From Amycolatopsis keratiniphila subsp. keratiniphila (GTDB lineage Bacteria > Actinomycetota > Actinomycetes > Mycobacteriales > Pseudonocardiaceae), in the NCBI RefSeq assembly GCF_001620365.2, contig NZ_LQMT02000042.1, positions 280,006 to 344,005 on the forward strand: a DNA stretch of 64,000 nt. The letters run 5' to 3'. How positions within the stretch are numbered: the first letter of the stretch is position 1; every line of letters starts with the position of its first letter. Made by a program: the position numbers and the translations under genes. The notes below the pieces were generated by a model. The model was not told the DNA's origin and searched no databases. It was given only the letters and a program-made list of their open reading frames with translations. Shown here one piece after another: positions 24,178-33,159 of this stretch.

Positions 24178-24830
24178 TGGCCTTCCGCGCCGTCGCCGTC
24201 GGCCTTCTTCACGTTCCCGATCCGCCGCGCGAGCATGCCGACGAACGACGCCCTGTCGGCGTTCGCCTTCTCGTAGGTCAGCAGCTCTTCCAGCTGCGCG
24301 AGGTCGAACCGGCGCAGCCGGGCGCGCAGCTGCGGCAACGTGAGCGTGTCGTAGTCGTCGAGCCCGGCCGGACCGGAGGTCACGGGCGCGCTAGCGCTGT
24401 CGAACTCGCCGTCGGGGTGCTCCTCGGCGAGCGCGCGCTCCTCCTCGGCCCACGGGTCTTCGGTGAGCGCTTCGAGGTCGTGGAGCTGGCCGTTGGTCTC
24501 GGCGCGCGGCTCGGGAACCTCGGCGTCCTCCCGCAGCGGGATGACGCACGAGTCGCGTTCGTACCGGCGTTCGCCCAGGTCCGGCGGGAGATCTTCGTCG
24601 AAGGTCGCCCAGCTGGGCGTGTCCTCGACCGGGCGGAGGCCCGACAGCGCGTCGTCGCCCTTGATCGCGAGCTCGGTGACGTGCTGCTGGACGCGCATGG
24701 AGAACTGGAGCACCTGGCTGACCACCGTGACGGGGAGCCCGGTGAGCTGCTTGGGAAGTTCGCGAACCCGCTCGGCGGTGGTGACGGCGAGGCCCGCGGC
24801 GACCCGGAGGGGGAGCGGGAGAGGCTTCAT
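24174..24830 (-). CDS. Lipid droplet-associated protein-like (Rv1109c family)
   Basis: 218 residues starting MKPLPLPLRVAAGLAVTTAE. The first about 75 residues form amphipathic helices with little charge (RELPKQLTGLPVTVVSQVLQ), the middle is acidic and disordered, and the last 50 (LTLPQLRARLRRFDLAQLEE onward) form a compact helical domain. This layout and position directly before xseA match Rv1109c, related to the rhodococcal droplet protein MLDS. I recall the family from gene context, so the functional label is moderately sure. ATG 24830 is preferred; an open frame continues upstream without support. GTGA overlap with xseA makes it the operon's first gene. Confidence 0.72.
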   Translation of the reverse strand: MKPLPLPLRVAAGLAVTTAERVRELPKQLTGLPVTVVSQVLQFSMRVQQHVTELAIKGDDALSGLRPVEDTPSWATFDEDLPPDLGERRYERDSCVIPLREDAEVPEPRAETNGQLHDLEALTEDPWAEEERALAEEHPDGEFDSASAPVTSGPAGLDDYDTLTLPQLRARLRRFDLAQLEELLTYEKANADRASFVGMLARRIGNVKKADGDGAEGQ

Positions 24831-24981
24831 GCGTCTAGCCTGCCGTATCCGGCCCATCCTGCCCAACCGAACGGGTGTGTCGGCTCACAGGACGTGACTC
24901 CCCGCACATACTTTGGAGGGGTTCCCTGGTCACCTGAACGTGAGTGCGAGGTGCCCCCGGGGCAGCCCGTACCCTGGGGGC

Positions 24982-25995
24982 ATGAGTTCTGCGAGTCCCG
25001 GAATCACGCCCGCCGGCAGTCCGACGATCACCGAGTCCGGTGTGCCGGCAGGTGGCAAACGTGTCCTGCTCGCCAAGCCTCGCGGCTACTGCGCGGGTGT
25101 CGACCGCGCGGTCATCGCCGTCGAAAAGGCACTCGAGCTCTACGGCGCACCCGTGTACGTGCGCAAGGAGATCGTGCACAACCGGCACGTCGTGGAGACC
25201 CTGCGCGAACGCGGGGTGATCTTCGTCGACGAGACCTCCGAGGTGCCCGAAGGCGAACTGGTGGTGTTCTCCGCGCACGGCGTCTCGCCCGCGGTGCACG
25301 CCGAGGCGGCCGAGCGCAACCTGCGGACCATCGACGCGACCTGCCCGCTCGTGACGAAGGTGCACAAGGAAGTCAACCGGTTCGCGAAGGACGACTACGA
25401 CATCCTGCTGATCGGCCACGAAGGCCACGAAGAGGTCGAAGGCACCGCAGGCGAGGCTCCCGACAAGGTGCAGCTCGTCGACACCGCCGAGGACGTCGAC
25501 AAGGTCGAGGTCCGCGACCCGTCGAAGGTCATCTGGCTTTCGCAGACCACCCTTTCGGTGGACGAGACCATGGAGCGCGTGGATCAGCTGCGGGACAGGT
25601 TCCCCGGCTTGGCCGACCCGCCCAGCGACGACATCTGCTACGCCACCACGAACCGCCAGGTCGCGGTCAAGGCCATGGCCGCCGAGTGCGACCTGGTGCT
25701 GGTGGTCGGTTCGACGAACTCGTCCAACTCGAAGCGACTGGTCGAGGTCGCGCTGAAGGCGGGGGCGCGCGCGTCGCACCTGGTCGACTTCGCGCACGAG
25801 GTCGACGAAGCCTGGCTCGAAGGCGTCGAGACCGTCGGTGTCACCAGTGGTGCTTCGGTGCCGGACGTGCTGGTGATGGACCTGCTGTCGTGGCTGGCCG
25901 AGCGCGGCTGGGACAGCGTCGACGAGGTCACCACGGCGAACGAGAAGATCGCGTTCGCGCTTCCGCACGAGCTGCGCAAGGCCGCGAAGGCCTGA
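24982..25995 (+). CDS. ispH: 4-hydroxy-3-methylbut-2-enyl diphosphate reductase
   Basis: 337 residues. IspH (LytB) makes isopentenyl and dimethylallyl diphosphate in the last step of the MEP pathway using a [4Fe-4S] cluster. The three cluster cysteines are present in PRGYCAGVDRA, IDATCPLVTKVH and DDICYATTNRQ; HNRHVVETL and GHEGHEEVEG carry the substrate-binding His residues, and STNSSNSKRLVE completes the phosphate pocket. ATG 24982 is chosen; an upstream ATG at 24913 adds 23 residues with no family match. It matches Rv1110 next to the xse genes. Followed by a strong T-run terminator. Confidence 0.95.
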   Translation: MSSASPGITPAGSPTITESGVPAGGKRVLLAKPRGYCAGVDRAVIAVEKALELYGAPVYVRKEIVHNRHVVETLRERGVIFVDETSEVPEGELVVFSAHGVSPAVHAEAAERNLRTIDATCPLVTKVHKEVNRFAKDDYDILLIGHEGHEEVEGTAGEAPDKVQLVDTAEDVDKVEVRDPSKVIWLSQTTLSVDETMERVDQLRDRFPGLADPPSDDICYATTNRQVAVKAMAAECDLVLVVGSTNSSNSKRLVEVALKAGARASHLVDFAHEVDEAWLEGVETVGVTSGASVPDVLVMDLLSWLAERGWDSVDEVTTANEKIAFALPHELRKAAKA

Positions 25996-26008
25996 GTCTT
26001 CTTACGAG

Positions 26009-26044
26009 AAAGGGCCGTCCGAGGAAGTCCTCGGGCGGCCCTTT
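26009..26044 (+). terminator. Rho-independent terminator of ispH
   Basis: A 16-bp stem (AAAGGGCCGTCCGAGG against CCTCGGGCGGCCCTTT, one G/T pair) with the loop AAGT and TTTT in the 3' arm. It follows the ispH stop by 13 nt and also faces the convergent DUF6542 gene. Confidence 0.85.
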
Positions 26045-26085
26045 TCGCTGGTCAGCGCGCTAGGTGGTAGCAAAGGTCCCTTGCT

Positions 26086-26982
26086 TCACCGCTCGTCGTC
26101 CCACGGCCGGCGGCGGGGCGGCTGCCCTCCGCGGCGCGGGTCGTCGGCACGCGGCGGGCGGCGGCGCGGGGCACCGGGGGCGCTTTCGCCACGGGGGTCG
26201 CGGCGGCGCGGTTCGCCGTCTTCCGGACGCGGCCGCCGGGGCTGACGTCCCGGGGGCGGCGGTTTGCGGGCACCGGGTTCGGCGTCGCGGCGGGGCCGGC
26301 GCTCGTCGTCGACCGGACGGCGACGGGGCGGGGCACCGTCTCGCGGCGCGGCGTCCCGGGGAGCACCGCGGCGGGAAGGCGGGGGCGGGGTCTGGCCGGT
26401 CCGGGAAGCCGGACGGCCACGGCCCGGCGCGGCGGCCGCGGCCGGCCGGACGGCGGGCTTGGCCTCGTCGCGACGTTCCGGTTTGGTGCCCGGCTTGACC
26501 TTCACCGGGGCATCGGGATCGCGCTCGCGGTAGATCCGGAAGATGCCGATCGCCAAGGTGACGCCGGTGGTGATGGCCATCGTCGGGAAGCCGTTGATCA
26601 GCGGCGTGCCGACGTCGAAGGCTCTCGAAAGAAGGTCCGTGCCCTTGCTGCCGTCCGAGGTCAGGAGGATGACTCCCGGGACGGTCACGGCGAGGACCAG
26701 GGGCGGCTGCACCATCGGGCCGAACAGCCCGCGACGCTGGACGGCCACCACCGCGGCCACCGCGCCGAGCGCGTAGCAGGCCTTGAACAGCAGGCCCAGG
26801 TCCTTCTGCATCATCATGTCGACGAAGGCGCCAAGGATGGCGAGCCCGAAGCCCACCAGGACGGCCGCCCACCAGGGCAGCCCGCGCCTGGCGCCGACGA
26901 GCGGACGCTCGTCCCAGGCAACGGGGACGTCGTCGGCATCAGGATCGCTCTGGCGATCGCGAATCGCGGTCACAGGCTCCAC
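26086..26982 (-). CDS. DUF6542-type membrane protein with Arg/Pro-rich tail
   Basis: About 298 residues. The N-terminal part has four hydrophobic helices (LPWWAAVLVGFGLAILGAFV, FKACYALGAVAAVVAVQ, PPLVLAVTVPGVILL, ITTGVTLAIGIFRIYRE). From about residue 170 the chain is a low-complexity Arg/Pro/Gly/Asp tail (for example PPPSRRGAPRDAAPRDGA) and is likely disordered and cytoplasmic. Position after ispH matches Rv1111c, annotated with DUF6542. GTG 26982 is used; GTG 26973 and an upstream TTG at 27012 are alternatives. The function is unknown; the tail may contact nucleic acid or envelope-assembly proteins. Confidence 0.75.
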   Translation of the reverse strand: MEPVTAIRDRQSDPDADDVPVAWDERPLVGARRGLPWWAAVLVGFGLAILGAFVDMMMQKDLGLLFKACYALGAVAAVVAVQRRGLFGPMVQPPLVLAVTVPGVILLTSDGSKGTDLLSRAFDVGTPLINGFPTMAITTGVTLAIGIFRIYRERDPDAPVKVKPGTKPERRDEAKPAVRPAAAAAPGRGRPASRTGQTPPPPSRRGAPRDAAPRDGAPPRRRPVDDERRPRRDAEPGARKPPPPGRQPRRPRPEDGEPRRRDPRGESAPGAPRRRPPRADDPRRGGQPPRRRPWDDER

Positions 26983-27012
26983 CGTATATCCAAGCTGCGG
27001 GCATACCGCCAA

Positions 27013-27381
27013 CAGGCGGTGTGTCTATCGCCTGGTAGTGGTCATTCCGGACCACCCGGACGGAGCGTCCGGATGCTTACCGGAGGTACTACGAGTAAGC
27101 GGGCGACAAGGTTGTCGGGCCCGGCGAAATGGAGCCTCCGATTCCGGAAGTCGCAGGTAGAGCGGTGCGGTTCGCATCCGGCTCGTGAGTGGCCGGGCTG
27201 CTGCGGGCCCGCGCGTTTGCCCTCGCAGGTCGCGTCACGGCGGGACTGTGTGGATTTCTGGTCATCCAACGTCCCGAAATCCACACAGTGGGGCGTCGCA
27301 TGGCCGCTGACCTGCCCTAGCGGCTCCCCGCGACACGTCTCGGCCATGGGCACCCGGCGGCGCCGAACCGTTCTGGGCCAC
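27013..27381. other. Intergenic region with a 14-bp hairpin downstream of rmuC
   Basis: About 370 bases. The clearest structure is ACTGTGTGGATTTC (27245-27258) paired with GAAATCCACACAGT (27276-27289), likely the terminator of the minus-strand rmuC gene. A second, partly nested pairing joins GGGAC at 27243 with GTCCC at 27271. The 27013-27090 part should hold the DUF6542 promoter. No gene is supported. Confidence 0.6.
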
Positions 27382-28296
27382 TCACGAGGCCGGGAGTTCG
27401 TCCGCCTTCCTGATCAGGGGCACCGGCGCCGGGCTGCCCGCGGCGTCCGTCAGCGGCGAGACCGTGCTCCGGAAGCTCTCGAGCGCCTCCAGCTCCCGCC
27501 GCCGCGCCGAGATGAAACGTTGCAGATGGGTGCTCGACAGGTTCAGCGCGTCGACCGCGTTGCCCGCGGCCCGGTGCGCGGCCGCGGCGCCCGCCCGCAC
27601 CTGCTCGACGTCCTCGACCAGTGCCCGTTCGGTCGCGGCGAACAGCGCGGCGGAGGCCAGTACGGCGAACCCCGTCGGCCCGCAGAGGAAGACCCGCCGG
27701 TCCAGCATCCAGCGCAGCAGTTCCGGGTCGGTGTCCAGCGCGGCCACCACGGCCGCGTCGGACGGGACGAACATGATCGTCCCGTAGATCGCGTCGGCCC
27801 AGCGCTGGTAACCCTTGCCCGCCAGCTCGGCCGCCCGCGAGCGGAGCTGCCGGACGTGGACGCGCAGCGCGTCCAGCCGTTCTTCGGGGTCGTCGGTCTC
27901 GACGGCCTCGGCCCAGCAGGCCATGCTCGCCTTCGCGTCGACGGGCACCGTCCGGCCGCCGCCGACCCGCAGCACCATGTCCGGTTTCGCGGCGCCGCCG
28001 CCAGCCAGATCCGTCTGCAGCGTGAAGTGCAGCTCCTCGCGGAGGCCGAGCGCGCGTGCGGTCTCCAGGAGTACCTGCTCGCCCAGCTCGCCCCGGCCGC
28101 TGATCGAGGCGAAGGCGACTTCGTACCGGCGCAGCGCGAGCTGCTGCTGATCCGCCTTCGCCCGCTCGGCCGCGACCTGTTTCGCCGCCGCGTCCGCCCG
28201 CCGCATGCCGTCGTTGTACAGCCGCCACAGCAGCGCGACGGCCGCGAGCAGCAGCAACGCGAGCACGACGGCCGCGGTGGTGATCACCGTCGCCAC
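27382..28296 (-). CDS. rmuC: RmuC family DNA recombination protein
   Basis: 304 residues. One N-terminal TM helix (TTAAVVLALLLLAAVALLW) is followed by a coiled coil (RADAAAKQVAAERAKADQQQ) and the RmuC core: GRGELGEQVLLETARALGL, then PDMVLRVGGGRTVPVDAKAS (PD-D/ExK-like core), then YGTIMFVPSDAAVVAALD. RmuC limits recombination at inverted repeats in E. coli. This version is short and membrane-tethered, as usual in actinobacteria. Start GTG 28296. It is divergent from sbcD, so a repair theme runs through this block. Confidence 0.85.
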   Translation of the reverse strand: MATVITTAAVVLALLLLAAVALLWRLYNDGMRRADAAAKQVAAERAKADQQQLALRRYEVAFASISGRGELGEQVLLETARALGLREELHFTLQTDLAGGGAAKPDMVLRVGGGRTVPVDAKASMACWAEAVETDDPEERLDALRVHVRQLRSRAAELAGKGYQRWADAIYGTIMFVPSDAAVVAALDTDPELLRWMLDRRVFLCGPTGFAVLASAALFAATERALVEDVEQVRAGAAAAHRAAGNAVDALNLSSTHLQRFISARRRELEALESFRSTVSPLTDAAGSPAPVPLIRKADELPAS

Positions 28297-28475
28297 CGGT
28301 ACCTCCCCTCCGGATCCGGGTCGGAGGACATCATGGCGGAACCCACCGACAAAACCGGAGCGGCGCGGTCGCGCTCCGTATCTGACCTGCGCCGTCCCCG
28401 GCGTGTCGGAAAGCGCAGTGCCGCGAAGGGCGCGCCTCCGCTGTCCGGCCGGTGCGCGGCCCTACCTTGGGCTGC

Positions 28476-29627
28476 GTGAAGCTCCTGCACACCTCCGACT
28501 GGCATATCGGCCGCACCTTCCACGGCGCCGATCTGCTCGCCGAACAGGAAGCCGTGCTGAGTCATCTCGCCGAGCTCGTGGCCGCCGAGTCGGTCGACGT
28601 CGTGCTCGTGTCCGGCGACATCTACGACCGTGCGGTGCCCTCGGCGGAGGCCGTGCGCGTGGCCACCACGGCGCTGGGCCGGATCCGCCAGGCCGGGGCG
28701 AAACTGGTGATGACACCGGGCAATCACGATTCCGCGCCGCGGCTGGGCGCGTTCGCCGAATTCGCCGCGGCGGGCGGGCTGCACCTGCGCGCCACGATCG
28801 ACGGGCTCGCCGAACCGGTGCTGCTGCCGGACGAACACGGCGAGGTCGCCCTCTACGGGATCCCGTATCTGGAACCGGAGCCCGCGCGGCACGCCCTCGG
28901 TGTGCCCGAGGCCCGCGGCCACACCGGAGTCCTCACCGAAGCGATGCGGCGGATCCGGGAGGATCTCGCCGGGCGGCCGTCCGGGACGCGGTCGGTGGTG
29001 CTCGCGCACGCCTTCGTCACCGGCGGCGAGCCGACCGAATCCGAGCGGACCATCGCGGTCGGCGGCGTCGAGCAGGTACCGGGTTCGGTGTTCGACGGCG
29101 TCGATTACGTCGCGCTCGGCCACCTGCACGGCCCGCAGACCCTCGCCGAGCACCTTCGCTATTCGGGCAGCCCGCTGGCGTACTCGTTTTCCGAGACACG
29201 CCAACGGAAATCGGTCTGGCTGGTGGAACTCGGCGCCGATGGGCTGGCCGAGGTCCGCCGCCACGAACTGCCGGTGCCGCGGCATCTCGCGATGCTGCGC
29301 GGCGAGCTGGCGGAGCTGCTTTCGGACCCGGAGCACGACGGCCTCACCGAACACTTCCTCTCTTTCACGGTCACCGACCGGGTCCGCCCGATCGACGCGA
29401 TGCGCAAACTGCGCGAGCGGTTCCCGTACGCGGTGCACATGGACTGGCAGCCGGAAGGCGGGCACGACGGGGCCGCGCTGAAGTACGCCGAAGCCGTCCG
29501 CGGGCGGTCCGACGTCGAGATCACCCGCAGTTTCCTGGAGGACTGCCGTGGTTCCGCGCCGTCGGAGAGCGAGGAGCGGCTGGTGCTGGCGGCGCTGGGC
29601 GCGGCGGGCAGGGAGCGCGAAGTATGA
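28476..29627 (+). CDS. sbcD: SbcCD nuclease subunit D
   Basis: 383 residues. The calcineurin-type phosphoesterase motifs of Mre11/SbcD are all visible: TSDWHIGRTFHG, VLVSGDIYDRAVP, TPGNHDSAPRL, LAHAFVTGG and LGHLHGPQ. With SbcC it cuts DNA hairpins and end-blocked double-strand ends in an ATP- and Mn-dependent way. GTG 28476 is the start; the stop overlaps the sbcC ATG by ATGA, coupling the subunits. SbcCD cleaves the long palindromes that are abundant in this window. Confidence 0.95.
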   Translation: MKLLHTSDWHIGRTFHGADLLAEQEAVLSHLAELVAAESVDVVLVSGDIYDRAVPSAEAVRVATTALGRIRQAGAKLVMTPGNHDSAPRLGAFAEFAAAGGLHLRATIDGLAEPVLLPDEHGEVALYGIPYLEPEPARHALGVPEARGHTGVLTEAMRRIREDLAGRPSGTRSVVLAHAFVTGGEPTESERTIAVGGVEQVPGSVFDGVDYVALGHLHGPQTLAEHLRYSGSPLAYSFSETRQRKSVWLVELGADGLAEVRRHELPVPRHLAMLRGELAELLSDPEHDGLTEHFLSFTVTDRVRPIDAMRKLRERFPYAVHMDWQPEGGHDGAALKYAEAVRGRSDVEITRSFLEDCRGSAPSESEERLVLAALGAAGREREV

Positions 29628-32575
29628 GACTGCACCGGTTGGAGGTCGCCGCTTTCGGGCCGTACGCGGGCCGCGAGGTGGTGGACTTCGACGCGCTCGG
29701 CGCGGACGGGCTGTTCCTGCTGCACGGTGACACCGGAGCGGGGAAGACGACGCTGCTCGACGCGATCGCGTTCGCCTTGTTCGGCACCGTTCCCGGCGCT
29801 CGCGGCGAGGTCAAACGGCTGCGCTGCGACCTCGCCGAGCCGGATCAGGTCACCGAGGTCGTCCTCGAACTGACCGTGCAGGGCCAGCGGATGCGGATCG
29901 CGCGCAACCCCGAGTACCAGCGGCCCAAGCGCCGGGGCGAGGGGATGACCGTCCAGCAGGCGAAGGCGGTGCTGAGCTGGGTCGGTACGGTGCCCGCCGG
30001 CCACGTGGCCGAGGGCATCACGCGGATCGACGAGGTCGCGCGCACGGTCGAACGGCTCATCGGCATGACGCACGAGCAGTTCTTCCAGGTGGTCCTGTTG
30101 CCGCAAGGCGAATTCGCGCGATTCCTGCGCGCGAACACGGCCGAGCGTGAAGAGCTTCTGGAGCGCCTGTTCGGCACCGAGCGCTTCTCCGACGTCGAGG
30201 ACTGGTTCGCGAATCTGCGCGCCGAACGCGGTCGCGAGTTGCAGGCCCGGCAGCAGTCGCTGAGGGAATGGGTCGCGCGGTTCGCCCAGGTCGCGGGGCA
30301 GGAAGCACCCGAAGAGGGGCAGGCCGAGTGGGTCGGCGAGGTGCTCGCCGAGTCGGCGCGCCGTGTCGGCGAGGCGCAGGAACGTGACACGAAGGCTCGT
30401 GCGGCGGCCAAGAAGGCCGAGGCGATTTGGCAGGAGAACCGGTCCACCGCCGAGCGGATCCGCCGCGTGCGCACCGCGTACACGCGGCTTTCGGTGATCG
30501 CCGAGCAGGCGGACCAGCGGGCGGAGTGGGCGGAAGAGGTCGAGGCGGCCCATCGCGCGGCGGGGGTGGTCGCGGAGGCCGATCTCCTCGAACGCAGGCT
30601 GGACCAGCTCGCGGAGGCCGAAGCCGCCGAAGCTCGCCGTGCCCAGGAGGTGCCGGACGCCGCGGACAGTTCCGCCGCGGAGCTGCGTGCTCGGGCGGGC
30701 GGTCTGCGTGAAGAGGCGGGGGCGCTCGCCGAACTCGTGGCGGAAAGCGAGCAACAACACCAGGATCTGGCTCGGCGCGAGCAGCTGACCGCGGTCGCCG
30801 CCAAGGCGGAGAAGCAGGCCGAGGAGTTCGCCGTCGAACTGGGGGCCGCGCCGGAGAAGGTCGCGGCCTTGCGTGCGGAAGCGGCCGCTGCCGCCGAGGC
30901 CGAAGCAAAGCTCGAGGGCGCTCGCGCTCGCGTCGACGAGTTGACCGCGCTGGCCCGCGACGCCGACGAGATGCCTCGGGTGAAGCAGGCCGTCGAGCGG
31001 GCGCGTGTGGCGGTCAGCGAGGCCGTGGATGGTCATCAGCAGGCGCGGCAGCATCGTCTCGATCTGCGTGAGCGGCGACTCGAAGGGATGGCGGCCGAAC
31101 TCGCGGCCGGTCTCCACGCGGGCGAGGACTGCCCGGTCTGCGGGTCGACTGACCATCCGTCGCCGGCGACGCACACTGGTGGCCTGGTCGATCCCGAGGA
31201 CGAACGCTGCGCCGAAGTCGCGGAGCAGCAGGCGCATACGCGGCGCGAGAAGGCGAAAGCCGCGTTGCAGGAGGCCGAAAACCGCCTGACCGTGCTGATC
31301 GAGCGGTTGGGCGAGCACACCGCCGAGACCCTGCGGGCCGGGCTCGGCGAGGCGCGGGCTCTGGTCGCCACGCTGTCGGAAGCCGCTCGCCGAAGGCCTG
31401 ATCTCGACACTCGGATCGGTGCCCTGGAACGGAAGATCGAGCAGCTGACCGAACTGCGCGGCGCGGCCGAGCGTCGTGCCGTCGAGATCGCGACCGAGGT
31501 GCGCGGCCTGACGGAACGGCTGACCGAACGCGAGCGACGGTTGGAGAGCGCACGCGGGGAGTTCGCCGACGTCGCCGCCCGGCGACGGCATCTGCTCGGC
31601 TTCGCGACCCGCCTCGACGCGCTCGCCGAAGCACGGCTGAGCGTCGCGGGCGCCCGAGAACGGCGTGACGAGCAGGCGAAACTGGTCAAGGAAGCGTTGC
31701 GGGCCAAGGGATTCTCCGATCTCGACGAGATGCGCGCCGCGGCGCGTCCGGACGAGCAGATCACGAAACTGGAGGCCAGCCTCGCCGACGCGAAGGTGAT
31801 GGAGCGGGCCGCCCGTGAAGAACTGGCGCAGCCCGACCTGTTCGGCATCTCGCCGGAGGACGAGATCGACGTCGGTGCTTCGGCGGACGCGGCGCAGGAC
31901 ACGCGAGGCGAGGCCGAGCAGGCTTTCGCGGCCCTGCGGACGGCGAAGACGCGGCACACGGACCTGGCAGGCCTCGCCGAGCGGGTGACGTCGCTGATGG
32001 CGGATCTGGCGCCGGTCGAAGAGCGGTACCTCGAACTGAAGGCGCTCGCCGAAGTGGTCAACGGGCGCGGCCAGAACGCGCGGAAGATGTCGCTGCGTTC
32101 TTATGTGCTGGCCGCGCGGCTGGAGGAGGTCGCGGTCGCGGCGACCGCGCGCCTGCGGACGATGAGCCAGGGGCGTTACTCCTTCGTGCACTCCGACGCG
32201 GCCGGTGCGCGGGGCACCCGCGGTGGCCTCGGGCTCGACGTGCTCGACGACTACTCCGGCACCATCAGGCCCGCGAAGACGCTGTCCGGCGGCGAATCCT
32301 TCCTCGCGTCGCTCTCGCTGGCCTTGGGCCTCGCCGACGTCGTCGCCGCCGAAACCGGCGGAGCGCTGCTGGACACGCTGTTCATCGACGAGGGCTTCGG
32401 CACGCTGGACGCTGAGACGCTCGACATCGTCATGAACATCCTCGACGAGCTTCGCGCGGGTGGGCGAGTGGTCGGGCTGGTGTCGCATGTGGAGGAGCTG
32501 CGGCAGCGGATCCCGACGCGGCTACGCGTGCGGAAGGCGCGTACGGGCTCTTCGGTGGAGATCCATGCCGCCTGA
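29624..32575 (+). CDS. sbcC: SbcCD nuclease subunit C (SMC-like ATPase)
   Basis: 983 residues. Walker A GDTGAGKTT at residues 35-43, then the Q-loop region QVVLLPQGEFARFLRA, two long coiled-coil arms rich in Glu/Ala/Arg, and between them the zinc hook CPVCGSTDHP at about residue 503. The C-terminal ATPase half has the signature LSGGESFLASLSLALGLADV, the Walker B TLFIDEGFGTLD and the switch His in LVSHVEEL. It dimerises through the hook and powers SbcD. The start is ATG 29624; open frame upstream overlaps sbcD and is not coding. Confidence 0.96.
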   Translation: MRLHRLEVAAFGPYAGREVVDFDALGADGLFLLHGDTGAGKTTLLDAIAFALFGTVPGARGEVKRLRCDLAEPDQVTEVVLELTVQGQRMRIARNPEYQRPKRRGEGMTVQQAKAVLSWVGTVPAGHVAEGITRIDEVARTVERLIGMTHEQFFQVVLLPQGEFARFLRANTAEREELLERLFGTERFSDVEDWFANLRAERGRELQARQQSLREWVARFAQVAGQEAPEEGQAEWVGEVLAESARRVGEAQERDTKARAAAKKAEAIWQENRSTAERIRRVRTAYTRLSVIAEQADQRAEWAEEVEAAHRAAGVVAEADLLERRLDQLAEAEAAEARRAQEVPDAADSSAAELRARAGGLREEAGALAELVAESEQQHQDLARREQLTAVAAKAEKQAEEFAVELGAAPEKVAALRAEAAAAAEAEAKLEGARARVDELTALARDADEMPRVKQAVERARVAVSEAVDGHQQARQHRLDLRERRLEGMAAELAAGLHAGEDCPVCGSTDHPSPATHTGGLVDPEDERCAEVAEQQAHTRREKAKAALQEAENRLTVLIERLGEHTAETLRAGLGEARALVATLSEAARRRPDLDTRIGALERKIEQLTELRGAAERRAVEIATEVRGLTERLTERERRLESARGEFADVAARRRHLLGFATRLDALAEARLSVAGARERRDEQAKLVKEALRAKGFSDLDEMRAAARPDEQITKLEASLADAKVMERAAREELAQPDLFGISPEDEIDVGASADAAQDTRGEAEQAFAALRTAKTRHTDLAGLAERVTSLMADLAPVEERYLELKALAEVVNGRGQNARKMSLRSYVLAARLEEVAVAATARLRTMSQGRYSFVHSDAAGARGTRGGLGLDVLDDYSGTIRPAKTLSGGESFLASLSLALGLADVVAAETGGALLDTLFIDEGFGTLDAETLDIVMNILDELRAGGRVVGLVSHVEELRQRIPTRLRVRKARTGSSVEIHAA

Positions 32576-32584
32576 TCCCGCTAG

Positions 32585-32627
32585 GAACGGTCCGTTCCTT
32601 GCAAAATTTGCAAGTAACGGACCGTTC
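32585..32627. terminator. 21-bp palindrome between sbcC and ogt (word family B)
   Basis: Arms 32585-32605 and 32607-32627 pair over 21 bp with one mismatch, nearly without loop (TTGCAAA-A-TTTGCAA core). The right arm continues into CATTGCAT as in the 20305-20359 copy. It separates convergent sbcC and ogt genes. Confidence 0.82.
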
Positions 32628-32648
32628 ATTGCATGGCCGGGCGCGAGA

Positions 32649-33149
32649 TCAGGCCGCTTCGTGGGTCAGCAGCCACTGCTTCGCCGGAACGCCCCACCGG
32701 AAGTTCCCCACGCCGCCACCGGTCCGCACCACCCGGTGGCACGGCACGAACAGCGCCGCCGCGTTCTTCGCGCACGCCGACGCGGCCGCCCGCACCGCCG
32801 CCGGATTCCCCGCCAGCGCCGCGTACTCCGCGTAGCTCACCGGCTCACCCGCGGGCACCTTCCGCAGGATTTCCCAAGCGTGCTCACGGAAAGCGCCGGA
32901 CCGCTGCCGCACCTCGATGTCGGCGACGGCGTCCAGGTCGCCGTCGTGGTAGCGGCGGATCGCGGTGCTCACCGGCCCCAAGTCCCGTCGCTCCTTCACC
33001 TCGCCGGGGGCGAGCGACGGCGAGATCAGCGGCGTCAGTTCGGCGACGTCGCCGGTCCAGCCCGAGGCGAGCACGGCCCCGTCACCCGCCACCACGGCGG
33101 TGAACGGGCCGATCTTCGTGTCCATTGTGGACCAATACGCGATGCTCAT
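32649..33149 (-). CDS. ogt: Methylated-DNA--protein-cysteine methyltransferase
   Basis: 166 residues. It transfers the alkyl group of O6-methylguanine to Cys137 in the FVPCHRVVRTGG motif; the DNA-binding helix region EILRKVPAGEPVSYAEYAAL and the GNFRWGVPAKQWLL end are standard. ATG 33149 has AAAGGAAA 6 nt upstream. It begins 10 nt after the ada-alkA gene, so the two form an alkylation-repair operon where the suicidal transferase and the sensor/glycosylase are separate polypeptides. Confidence 0.94.
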   Translation of the reverse strand: MSIAYWSTMDTKIGPFTAVVAGDGAVLASGWTGDVAELTPLISPSLAPGEVKERRDLGPVSTAIRRYHDGDLDAVADIEVRQRSGAFREHAWEILRKVPAGEPVSYAEYAALAGNPAAVRAAASACAKNAAALFVPCHRVVRTGGGVGNFRWGVPAKQWLLTHEAA

Positions 33150-33159
33150 CGATTTCCTT

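Noticed and set aside
29159..32488. Very long minus-strand frame opposite sbcC
   Set aside because: It is the antisense shadow of a GC-rich gene: Arg/Leu/Gln-rich composition, no domain, and sbcC has all its motifs on the plus strand.
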